Positions 7,854-14,942 of a stretch of 17,731 nucleotides of DNA are shown in pieces. Source of the DNA: Bacillota bacterium. GTDB taxonomy: Bacteria; Bacillota_I; Bacilli_A; ML615J-28; CAG-698. The notes beneath the pieces were generated by a model. It was given only the letters and a program-made list of their open reading frames with translations. It was not told the DNA's origin and did not search any database. A program made the position numbers and the translations under genes. How positions within the stretch are numbered: the stretch's first letter is position 1; each line of letters starts with the position of its first letter. The stretch spans positions 1 through 17,731 of the forward strand of contig JAEZSA010000042.1 of NCBI GenBank assembly GCA_023422115.1, in the 5' to 3' direction.

Positions 7854-7882
7854 ATTATACACCAACAAGCCATTATTTTCTA
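7854..7882 (-). promoter_or_regulatory. Candidate promoter of tRNA-Gln
   Basis: On the minus strand a TAGAAA -35 (7877-7882), a 17-base spacer and TATAAT (7854-7859). The start would be about 7 bases before the tRNA. No terminator is seen after the upstream operon, so read-through from it is also possible. Confidence 0.5.
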
Positions 7883-7889
7883 GTATTAA

Positions 7890-8645
7890 TTATATTTTTT
7901 TAATGGGGAAGAATAAATATAGTTGCCCATTTTCTGCTGGACAATTATATTCTTGAACAGCCCCAACAAGGTTCAGTCCTTTTTGAGGAATATATTCCTG
8001 AATGACATAGTCAAAGACTTCTTGATAATTATCATCAATACGGGCATACAAGTATTCAAAGGCAGGAATGGTCCATTTTTCCCATCCTTTCGGTGCTTTA
8101 ATGCGATCTCCAACTTCAACTCCTGCCATGTAATATCCCTCTTTGAAATCCTTCCATGGAAGAAAGCTCATTGTTTCATCACTCATCGCTCCCCAAAAAC
8201 CAACTGCATTGCCACCATCATCTTTTTTCGCAAAGATAGCAATTTCGCCATACTTCATTCCTGCTTCGTTCCATAAGACATTGATATCATCCGTAGTTTT
8301 TGTTTGATCAAAATAAATCACCTTTCCTAAAATTGAAAATGCATCGCGTTCACAGCTGTTGATCTCGATATTTATTTTTTTGGGCGTCGGTTTTACTGTT
8401 TCTGTTTTTTGCTCCAAAGTTTTCTCTGCTTCAAGATTATTTGTTTTTGGTTCTAAAGCAATTGTTTTTGTTTCAAAATCATCGGCTTTTTGTTCCTTAT
8501 TGTCTTTGGTCATATTCTTTTTATTTTTTCTCATACTAAAAAATGTAAAGAATAAGATTGTAATGAAAGTAACTAAAATTAGTCCGACAACCAAATAATA
8601 GTTAAAGGGATCAACCTCTGATAAAACTGTTTGTATATAAATCAT
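7890..8645 (-). CDS. Membrane-anchored GyrI/AraC-effector-type ligand-binding protein
   Basis: A 251-residue protein with one membrane helix (about 16-37), a charged Lys/Glu/Thr-rich linker (about 39-90) and a C-terminal domain (about 92-251) resembling GyrI-like small-molecule effector-binding domains. Signs of that fold are FSILGKVIYFD, LWNEAGMKYGEIAIF, YMAGVEVGD and the segment GWEKWTIPAFEYLYA. In relatives this domain is soluble and fused to a DNA-binding domain, or stands alone. Here there is no DNA-binding domain and it is tethered to the membrane; the run of positive residues after the helix (RKNKKN) suggests the domain faces the cytoplasm. It is the last gene of the five-gene operon and overlaps the acyltransferase gene by ATGA. 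A role in binding a pathway lipid or sensing is inference. Confidence 0.75.
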   Translation of the reverse strand: MIYIQTVLSEVDPFNYYLVVGLILVTFITILFFTFFSMRKNKKNMTKDNKEQKADDFETKTIALEPKTNNLEAEKTLEQKTETVKPTPKKINIEINSCERDAFSILGKVIYFDQTKTTDDINVLWNEAGMKYGEIAIFAKKDDGGNAVGFWGAMSDETMSFLPWKDFKEGYYMAGVEVGDRIKAPKGWEKWTIPAFEYLYARIDDNYQEVFDYVIQEYIPQKGLNLVGAVQEYNCPAENGQLYLFFPIKKI

Positions 8646-9142
8646 AATTTTTCTCTGCCTTTCAAATTGTTTAATAAACGTTGTACTCGAGGACGATTAT
8701 ATCTTTGAACAATAATACATGGCATATTTATAAGTAAGGCATAAATAAGCATAATCCATGGTACCATTGGTGGTGTGAACATCCAAAACACCCAAAAAAA
8801 GAAAATCGGTATCCAATGTGTCATTTCTCCTCGTGCTGATTCAATCAAAAAACGATTTAAGCTATCTTGACTAAAACTTTCCAGTTTTTTCTTGCGAAAG
8901 CCCCGTTTTTTCGAAATCATTCCCCCATCTGGTAAGAGATGCTTCCATCGCTTTACAATAAATAATTTTTCATATATCTTTCCTTCTTTTTCCCAACGAT
9001 AGCCTCGAAAAATAGTCTTATTAGGAGAAAAACAGTGATTAGGAAGGTATAAACAAAGCATTGCTGCTCCTGATTGGATGAATAACCATGCGAAAAAGCA
9101 TAATAAAATAGTCCAACCATCGGGTAAAAAGATTACTCTCAT
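8642..9142 (-). CDS. CrtO-like glycosyl-carotenoid acyltransferase
   Basis: A 166-residue membrane protein resembling staphylococcal CrtO, glycosyl-4,4'-diaponeurosporenoate acyltransferase, which adds a fatty acyl chain to the sugar of a glycosylated C30 carotenoid acid. Family features: an N-terminal helix (about 10-33), the sequence GYRWEKEGKIYEK and WKHLLPDGG, a second hydrophobic region (about 109-142) and the C-terminal QRYNRPR motif. Length equals the staphylococcal enzyme (about 165). It overlaps the glycosyltransferase gene upstream and the ligand-binding gene downstream, each by ATGA. The acceptor lipid in this organism is not known; a carotenoid glycoside is the simplest reading. 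Confidence 0.82.
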   Translation of the reverse strand: MRVIFLPDGWTILLCFFAWLFIQSGAAMLCLYLPNHCFSPNKTIFRGYRWEKEGKIYEKLFIVKRWKHLLPDGGMISKKRGFRKKKLESFSQDSLNRFLIESARGEMTHWIPIFFFWVFWMFTPPMVPWIMLIYALLINMPCIIVQRYNRPRVQRLLNNLKGREKL

Positions 9143-10251
9143 TGTTTTTCCTCCGTCTTAATTGCTCTACCTTTCCAAATTACTTTTATTTTAAAAATTT
9201 TTTTAATTAATGATACAATAAATACTCCTAAAAAAACAAGTAGTAATATTGGATATAACAAGATCATCCCTTTTTTAAATTTACCAATGTTTCTAGTTAT
9301 GACCAATAAAGCAACAACCCATATCATATAGAGAATAGAATAAACAATAATCCAATTGCCTTCTTGCAATATACTAAAACGAGTTATTTGTAATGGAACA
9401 GATGATAACGAACCAAACAAGAAAAAAACTGGCAATCCTATTTTCAAAGGAGTTTTTGTCACTCCAATTGCTAAGTTCTTTATCCATCCCTGAAATAAAC
9501 TGCGTAATCCACCACTATACATGCGAAAAGAAATACTTTCATCACCAATATAAACTCGATATGAAACTTGATTTTGTTTCATTTGTTTTGCTAGTGCCAT
9601 ATCTTCAACAATACAACTTTTTACACTTTCATGACCACCTATTTTTTGATAATCCATTTGAGAAAGCATAATTACTGGGCCATAGATACCAATATTTTGT
9701 GGTTTTGGTAAAGCAGACCCATTTCCAGCGATTTGTACCATATTAAAGAACAAAGAAAATTGTTCATAGAATTTATATGTAGTGTGATAAGGTTGAACAG
9801 AAATAGCACATTGTTGCTCTTGATAAGCGCTTAGCAATTTACTAATTGCATTTTCTTGTAATCTTACATCAGCATCCAAAAATAATAGGGTATCGCCTGT
9901 TGCAATTCGTGCTCCACTAGCACAAGCCCAACTTTTTCCAAGCCATCCTTGAGGCTTGTCTTTTAGTTCAACGAGTGTAATTCCGAATCCTTTTACAATT
10001 TCTCTTGTTTTATCTTCCGAAGCATCATCAATACAAATAATTTCATGAATGGCAATATCTTGTTTCTGCAAATCATCCAACAACAACGCAATATTCTTTT
10101 CTTCATTACGAACTGGAATAATAATCGATAATTTTATATGATTAATTGCTGTGTTTTCTTTTGATTTCAACTTTGGGAAGCGATAAAAAAGGATAATTGC
10201 GGCACCAAAACCAATGATAACAATAATAAGTCTGATGATATTTAAAATCAT
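9139..10251 (-). CDS. CrtQ-like membrane glycosyltransferase, family 2
   Basis: A 370-residue GT-A glycosyltransferase resembling staphylococcal CrtQ (4,4'-diaponeurosporenoate glycosyltransferase), which transfers a sugar from a nucleotide sugar to a carotenoid acid at the membrane. An N-terminal helix (about 5-23) precedes the catalytic domain: IIIPVRNEE (43-51), IDDASEDKT (74-82), the DxD motif Asp126-Ala-Asp128, Glu216-Asp217 in the VEDM motif as the likely base, and the QGW motif (254-256). Two to three helices follow at about 272-346. Length matches CrtQ (about 375). It overlaps both neighbours by ATGA. The sugar and acceptor are unproven. Confidence 0.85.
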   Translation of the reverse strand: MILNIIRLIIVIIGFGAAIILFYRFPKLKSKENTAINHIKLSIIIPVRNEEKNIALLLDDLQKQDIAIHEIICIDDASEDKTREIVKGFGITLVELKDKPQGWLGKSWACASGARIATGDTLLFLDADVRLQENAISKLLSAYQEQQCAISVQPYHTTYKFYEQFSLFFNMVQIAGNGSALPKPQNIGIYGPVIMLSQMDYQKIGGHESVKSCIVEDMALAKQMKQNQVSYRVYIGDESISFRMYSGGLRSLFQGWIKNLAIGVTKTPLKIGLPVFFLFGSLSSVPLQITRFSILQEGNWIIVYSILYMIWVVALLVITRNIGKFKKGMILLYPILLLVFLGVFIVSLIKKIFKIKVIWKGRAIKTEEKQ

Positions 10252-11822
10252 AGTCTTTCTCTCTTCAATTTTTTATGGATTTCATCAGCACTCAATTTAC
10301 CTGTTAATACAGAAACTGGTAAACCAGAGGGACTGAATGACCATTGACCACATTGATAGATATCTTTTATTGGTGTATGAATCGATTGTGTCATTTTCTT
10401 AAATCTATTTTCTGAAGGCATTGTTGAATTGGTGAACGACCATCCTGTAATAGCGCCATCTACATTACTTGTTTTACTTGCAATAGTTAATGGAGTTGAG
10501 CAACGAGTAAACAAAATTTCTTTTTGCCAAGCAGGAAATATCGTGTTATTTAACACTTCAATGATTTTTTCTGTACAGATTTGTTTTAATAATTTACTTT
10601 CACCAATACTTTCAAAATGCAAATCGAGTTGGTAATCAAACAAAGTACTCACAATAACGCTTGTTTTTCCTATTGGTGACAATTTCTCGTCACGAATAGT
10701 TGGGCAAGATATCTCATAAGTGGTTGTTGCTAAGTAATTTTCCACCCATGTAATTAGTTCTTCTTTCTCCTTTAAATCTTTCCATGATTTTAAAGAGGAA
10801 AGTCCTTTTATCACTGGGGTGTAAAAAGCATGTGCCCCACAAATAGGAGCAAAATATTCTTTTGGTAGATTACATCCTAAATAAATAGTAAGAACGGAAT
10901 CTCCGCCAACACTTCGCATAATAGTTTCTTTTTGATTCAAAAAAGTTTTCGTTTTCACGGTATCAATTGCTTGATACAATGTCCTTTGATTGGCTGCCCA
11001 AACTAGTTTATTATATTGATAGGTTTCCTGATTGTTTATTTCAATAGTGTGGTTGATGGAATCTACTTTATTAACTGCTGATTTTGTCTTAATTATTCCT
11101 CCATGAGCAGTTATATACTCTATCATTTTGCTAACAAGTGTTCCTGTTCCTCCTACTGGATAACTATAATCAAGATATAGGCCAAAATAACTTAAAGCGA
11201 AAAATGTTGGTGTTTTCTTAAAAAAGTGTTGAATGATTACATCAATTAAAGCTTGATTATCTGTAAAACGATGTAAATACCCGTTCACTGGTTCTGTCAA
11301 CTTTCCTGCTTTATGCATTTTAATATTATAGTTCATAAGCCATGGTAACAATGTTTTGAATATGTACTTAGGATCTTTCATATTCTCTAAAAATAGAGGA
11401 TTATCGATTCCATAAATCACTTCCATATATCCCATAACTTTTTTTATTTCATTCATTATTAAAGCAATATCTTCTTTATTACTAGGAAAATGCTTTGTTA
11501 GTAGTAAAGCATAATCCTCAATACTCGTGGTAGAGTCCAATTTTATCCAATCTTTTTCTATTCCCAGTGATACAGAATTAGAAATAAATTCCATTTCAAT
11601 TCCCAGATTTTTCAACATTGGAAATAAAATTCCTGAATTCTCAAAAGCTCTAATCCCCCAATCAAAAGCAAAATCAGATTCCCAAAACGTACCTACAAGA
11701 CCACCCAATTTTTCTTCTTTCTCACATAGCAATACTTTGTATCCATATTTTAGTAGAAAAGCAGCACTAGTTAAACCAGCAATTCCACCACCGACAATAA
11801 CAGCATCAAATTTTTTTATCAT
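10248..11822 (-). CDS. Phytoene desaturase/carotenoid oxidase-family FAD oxidoreductase (CrtN/CrtP-like)
   Basis: A 524-residue flavoprotein of the phytoene desaturase/CrtISO family. The N-terminal dinucleotide fold carries GGGIAG (11-16), followed by CEKEEKLGG, which holds the FAD ribose. The C-terminal family motif is visible as CGQWSFSPSGLPVSVLTGKLSA, which closes the FAD site. Relatives desaturate, isomerise or oxidise carotenoid chains; CrtP-type oxidation of a C30 end group to the acid would fit the neighbouring glycosyl- and acyltransferase genes. It is the second gene of the operon and overlaps both neighbours by ATGA. Sequence alone does not tell desaturase, isomerase and oxidase apart. 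No signal peptide or membrane helix is evident. Confidence 0.85.
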   Translation of the reverse strand: MIKKFDAVIVGGGIAGLTSAAFLLKYGYKVLLCEKEEKLGGLVGTFWESDFAFDWGIRAFENSGILFPMLKNLGIEMEFISNSVSLGIEKDWIKLDSTTSIEDYALLLTKHFPSNKEDIALIMNEIKKVMGYMEVIYGIDNPLFLENMKDPKYIFKTLLPWLMNYNIKMHKAGKLTEPVNGYLHRFTDNQALIDVIIQHFFKKTPTFFALSYFGLYLDYSYPVGGTGTLVSKMIEYITAHGGIIKTKSAVNKVDSINHTIEINNQETYQYNKLVWAANQRTLYQAIDTVKTKTFLNQKETIMRSVGGDSVLTIYLGCNLPKEYFAPICGAHAFYTPVIKGLSSLKSWKDLKEKEELITWVENYLATTTYEISCPTIRDEKLSPIGKTSVIVSTLFDYQLDLHFESIGESKLLKQICTEKIIEVLNNTIFPAWQKEILFTRCSTPLTIASKTSNVDGAITGWSFTNSTMPSENRFKKMTQSIHTPIKDIYQCGQWSFSPSGLPVSVLTGKLSADEIHKKLKRERL

Positions 11823-13663
11823 ACTTTTACTCCACCTAAAAACTGAATCACTTTTCTAATAGCAACTGCTAATTCATTCTGATGATTACAAATACAGTTT
11901 TTTTCATATTGTTCAAGTTGATCAATGGTAGCCGGTGCTTTTTCCCAACACTTTTTTGCACCAACAAAATTACCAACACTGATTCTTCTCATAATACCTC
12001 GAATATCTGTTAGTTCTTTTTTTGTACAAGAAGGATGTTCACAATAACGACATCGCATTGCTTCACACATAATTTCTTGTGTTTCTTTAGGATATTGCGT
12101 AAATAATTTATCTTTAGTAACGGGCTTATCGATGATTCGCACGAAATTTTCTTGATTTTTTTGGTATAAATATGGTTCTTTTTTATATTTTTTTAAAACA
12201 GCATTCGCAGCAGAAATTCCCGATGTAGTTACTGTAGGAGTTCCTGTTCCCATTACTGTTGACTCTCCACAATAATATAAATTATTCCATTCTGATTTAG
12301 TATGTAATCTCTTGAACATGTGTTGACCAAGCATTTGTTTTGGCCCTGCAACAGCCCCATTATTTTTTAATGTATAACGTTCGATTGTTTTTGGTGTTGC
12401 AACCTCAGCATAACGAATTCCTTGAGAAAAACCAGAAAATCTTTTTTCTAAAACAGAAATCAATCTTTCTTTTTCTTTTTGCTTTTTTCTTACATAAGTG
12501 ATTTTATCTAGTGAATCCCATTTTTCAAAAGTTGGACCTATCGCTATTACGATATGTTCATCTTCATCACATAAAGTTCGATCATCAACACTGAAAATAT
12601 AAGCAGTTACTTCACTTTCATCTAGTTGGTCCACAGTTCCAACTAACATTTCTATCGAAGCCGTCCCCTCAGGAATAACATTTTTGTCTACAACTGTATA
12701 TAAGACAACACTTGGATAGGTAGGCACTAATTTTTCAGCCCACATACGACGCTTTTCTGTTGTATATTCTTTGTCTAGTAACTTTTCATATAAATTCCAT
12801 ACTGTACCAGAATAAATAATATGATCTGCTTCTAAAATATCACCATTATCTAATAAAACACCCGATGGCTTGTTATTCGTGAAGACAATTTTCACTACTT
12901 CTTTTTCTAAATACATATCTCCATTATTTTCTTCAATAACTTTTTCAAGTTTTCCAGGAAGAAATAGCGTTGATCCTGCTGGATAGTAACTACCTCCAAC
13001 ATGGTTATCAACAAACATAACTGAAGCAAGTACAGCAGGAGACTCTTCCACAGTACTATAACAATAGGTTGATGTTAACTTATCAAAAAAATTAAAAATC
13101 TGCTTTGTATGAAAATATTTCTCCAGCAAACTTTTGGCACTTTTATTTAAATACCCCAGAAAACGAAGATATGAAAGGGGGTGACGAAAAACACTTTTCA
13201 GCGCTATTTGCTTGTTTACTTCATCTGGTGTTGAATAACTCGGTGTTTCAATCATGACATGTTGATACATTTTCAACATATCGCGATAAAAACGAGCAAT
13301 TCCCTCTTTTTCTAGAGGAAACACTTCTGATAATTCTTGAATAAAGCGTTCTACACTGGGCCAAAAGCGAATTCTTTTCCCTTCAAAATTAACACAGTAA
13401 AGCAAATCATGCTTAATCATATCAATGGGTTCTTCCAAACAATTAAAAACGAAGCGATGAGCGTTAAACCCAGTCTCCCCAAATCCATAAAGCATCGCAG
13501 AACCTTGATCAAAAATGTGGCGACCACGTTTAAATATTCCACATGATCCCCCAGGATTATAATTCTTGTCAATTAGCGCAACCTTTAAATTGCGTTTCGC
13601 TAATAAACTTCCCGCGGTTAATCCAGCCAATCCGCCTCCAACTACAATAACATCATACCTCAT
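11819..13663 (-). CDS. Phytoene desaturase-family FAD oxidoreductase fused to a C-terminal Cys-rich (Fe-S-like) domain
   Basis: A 614-residue protein and the first gene of the five-gene operon. Residues 1 to about 495 form a phytoene desaturase/retinol saturase-type flavoprotein: GGGLAG (9-14), KNYNPGGSCG for FAD, and CGESTVMGTGTPTVTTSG near residue 475 as the family C-terminal motif. After a linker, about 530-595 form a Cys-rich module: Cys538, 541, 546, then TDIRGIMRRISVGNFVGAKK, Cys572, Cys590 and Cys592. Its order resembles the [4Fe-4S] domain at the start of GltD and dihydropyrimidine dehydrogenase, but the fourth Cys of the first group is missing. The start is the ATG at 13661-13663, with GAGGGGA upstream; an in-frame GTG 12 bases earlier overlaps that site. 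Function probably redox on an isoprenoid chain; metal content unproven. Confidence 0.83.
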   Translation of the reverse strand: MRYDVIVVGGGLAGLTAGSLLAKRNLKVALIDKNYNPGGSCGIFKRGRHIFDQGSAMLYGFGETGFNAHRFVFNCLEEPIDMIKHDLLYCVNFEGKRIRFWPSVERFIQELSEVFPLEKEGIARFYRDMLKMYQHVMIETPSYSTPDEVNKQIALKSVFRHPLSYLRFLGYLNKSAKSLLEKYFHTKQIFNFFDKLTSTYCYSTVEESPAVLASVMFVDNHVGGSYYPAGSTLFLPGKLEKVIEENNGDMYLEKEVVKIVFTNNKPSGVLLDNGDILEADHIIYSGTVWNLYEKLLDKEYTTEKRRMWAEKLVPTYPSVVLYTVVDKNVIPEGTASIEMLVGTVDQLDESEVTAYIFSVDDRTLCDEDEHIVIAIGPTFEKWDSLDKITYVRKKQKEKERLISVLEKRFSGFSQGIRYAEVATPKTIERYTLKNNGAVAGPKQMLGQHMFKRLHTKSEWNNLYYCGESTVMGTGTPTVTTSGISAANAVLKKYKKEPYLYQKNQENFVRIIDKPVTKDKLFTQYPKETQEIMCEAMRCRYCEHPSCTKKELTDIRGIMRRISVGNFVGAKKCWEKAPATIDQLEQYEKNCICNHQNELAVAIRKVIQFLGGVKV

Positions 13664-13758
13664 ATGTCCCCTCACAGCTTACCTTGATTTTCTCATCATA
13701 ACTCTTAAATCTACCCTATCTTTTCAACAAAAGCCAAAAGAATTCTATTCTTATTAAG

Positions 13759-13786
13759 AGTATATGATTCCTTGTAATATAGTCAT
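13759..13786 (-). promoter_or_regulatory. Candidate promoter of the five-gene carotenoid-type operon
   Basis: On the minus strand ATGACT (13781-13786), a 16-base spacer and TATACT (13759-13764). The start would lie near 13752, about 90 bases before the first ATG. A GGGTAG-containing stretch closer to the gene vaguely recalls a SigB -10 but has no convincing -35. Confidence 0.45.
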
Positions 13787-13817
13787 ATTATATCTTTTTT
13801 TTCTAAAAAAAGGAAGA

Positions 13818-13833
13818 GGTAATTGTAATTACC
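13818..13833. promoter_or_regulatory. Perfect palindrome, possible operator
   Basis: GGTAATTGTAATTACC is a perfect inverted repeat of 7-base arms around two bases. It lies between the terminator of the upstream small genes and the candidate operon promoter, about 32 bases upstream of the -35. It is not followed by a T run on either strand, so a protein-binding site is more likely than a terminator. No regulator gene is adjacent. Confidence 0.35.
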
Positions 13834-13863
13834 GATGAAAAATGCTCCTTTTTTAGGAGCATT
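13834..13863 (-). terminator. Intrinsic terminator after the small membrane protein gene
   Basis: On the minus strand AATGCTCC and GGAGCATT form an 8-bp stem around a TAAAAAA loop, followed by a short T run (TTTC). It lies 30 bases after the stop codon of the three-helix protein gene and separates it from the operon downstream. Confidence 0.75.
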
Positions 13864-13892
13864 CATTGGGCTATTTTTTATCTATAATTTGA

Positions 13893-14180
13893 TTATTTTC
13901 TAATAGGATAAAGGGTTACTAATAAAGCAATGATAGAACCAAGTAAAGCAAAAAAAGCAAGAATACCATACTTAATAAAGCCTTGATCGCGAAAAACTGG
14001 GAAAATGAATCCCAAGATTAAAAACACTAATGTAGCTACCAATAGTAAACTAGATATAATGATATTATAGGTAGGATTTTTTCTAGCAAAGAAAGTTATC
14101 AAGCGAGTCATTCCAAACGATAAAAGTGAATATGAGAAAAAAATAATAATTTGTTTAAAGATTACTAGATCTAAAACCAT
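13893..14180 (-). CDS. Small three-helix membrane protein of unknown function
   Basis: A 95-residue, highly hydrophobic protein with about three membrane segments (roughly 8-30, 38-62 and 70-91) and a basic C-terminus (YPIRK). I do not recognise a family. The ATG at 14178-14180 has only a poor ribosome binding site, so translation may depend on coupling to the gene 23 bases upstream, or start at Met24. It is followed by a clear terminator and is most likely the second gene of a two-gene unit. Confidence 0.6.
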   Translation of the reverse strand: MVLDLVIFKQIIIFFSYSLLSFGMTRLITFFARKNPTYNIIISSLLLVATLVFLILGFIFPVFRDQGFIKYGILAFFALLGSIIALLVTLYPIRK

Positions 14181-14203
14181 ACTATCACTGGTAAAGAAAA
14201 AAA

Positions 14204-14554
14204 CTATATATCATAGAATTTACCTTTGTGGAAGTTTTCATTTCCAAGATTCTTTGCTTTCATCTTAAAAATAACACAACCATCAGGGCAAACTATCGTT
14301 TTACTATATTTACTATCGCCACCTACGTTTTCTAAATCTCCACCACTTCTTACAGCTTCCATGATTGGAAACATCATCATCATCACTTTAGAACAAATCC
14401 CTTGTCCATTGGCATTGACAGGGCAACCATAAGTACAAGTGTATTTATCGCCAATTTCTTCACCATTTCGGCAATACCTCTCTGTTTTATTTCCACGAAG
14501 AAAGCCAACCACTTCAATTTCCCATTCATACTCCTCAGCATACCACTTTTTCAT
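14204..14554 (-). CDS. TIGR04076-like Cys-rich small protein
   Basis: A 116-residue protein resembling the TIGR04076 family of unknown function. Its six cysteines are at 28, 40, 44, 54, 89 and 93. The family pattern is seen as GDKYTCTYGC, then ICSK, then FPIMEAVRSGGDL and a late VCPDGCVIFKMK, with a run of four Met at 58-61. The Cys pattern suggests a metal-binding or redox protein, but this is inference. The start is the ATG at 14552-14554, with TGGAGG seven bases upstream; an upstream in-frame ATG has no such site. It is followed after 23 bases by the small membrane protein gene. Confidence 0.75.
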   Translation of the reverse strand: MKKWYAEEYEWEIEVVGFLRGNKTERYCRNGEEIGDKYTCTYGCPVNANGQGICSKVMMMMFPIMEAVRSGGDLENVGGDSKYSKTIVCPDGCVIFKMKAKNLGNENFHKGKFYDI

Positions 14555-14681
14555 ATAATCCTCCAATTTTATGTTAAAAAAATTTAATTCTATATTGCAA
14601 TCAATCACTTCATATTATTAGCGAAAAAACTGGGCGTTTTTAGTCTATATCTTTCTTATTTAATATATATTTTACAACTGA

Positions 14682-14710
14682 ATTATATCATGTTTTTTTG
14701 AATTATACAA
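14682..14710 (-). promoter_or_regulatory. Candidate promoter of the TIGR04076-like gene
   Basis: On the minus strand TTGTAT (14705-14710), a 17-base spacer and TATAAT (14682-14687) preceded by TGA, an extended -10. It leaves a leader of about 120 bases. The 388-base divergent gap 14555-14942 otherwise holds the arcA promoter and cre site; I see no further gene in it. Confidence 0.6.
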
Positions 14711-14885
14711 TTTAAAATGCTGATGAACTCTTATTTTTAATAGTTTGTTTTTATCCTTCGATTACTGATATATTTTACCCGTTCCCTTGATAATCTTTAC
14801 TCTTTGTTTTCAAGGTGAATAGTTAACTTAATTTTTACAGGATTAACAATTTGCTTTTTTGAAATTTTACATATTCACTCTTCAT

Positions 14886-14909
14886 TTGAAAACGTTTTTA
14901 TGCTATAAT
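14886..14909 (+). promoter_or_regulatory. arc operon promoter with overlapping cre site
   Basis: TATAAT at 14904-14909 is preceded by TGC, an extended -10; the -35 position (14881-14886) is poor. At 14886-14900 lies TTGAAAACGTTTTTA, which fits the CcpA cre consensus WTGNAANCGNWNNCW at every defined base but one (T for the late C). Sitting between -35 and -10, bound CcpA would block RNA polymerase. Repression of arginine deiminase operons by glucose is well known in Bacillota. A TGAAT half-site near 14816 could belong to an ArgR box, but this is weak. Confidence 0.75.
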
Positions 14910-14942
14910 AAAAACATCAAATCAGTTTAAAAAGGAGTGTGT

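Noticed and set aside
13700..13735. SigB-type promoter before the carotenoid-type operon, as in Staphylococcus crt
   Set aside because: A GGGTAG stretch recalls the SigB -10 GGGTAT, but no GTTT-type -35 stands at the right distance. The ATGACT/TATACT pair is the better candidate.
14620..14645. Hairpin AAAAAC/GTTTTT in the leader of the TIGR04076-like gene, possibly a riboswitch or attenuator
   Set aside because: The stem is short and nearly all A-T, no T run follows in the right place and no known riboswitch core is visible.
14810..14880. ArgR (ARG box) or FNR/ArcR site upstream of arcA
   Set aside because: Only isolated TGAAT and TTCA half-sites are present, with no convincing paired palindrome. 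Noted as weak in the promoter entry, not called as a separate feature.
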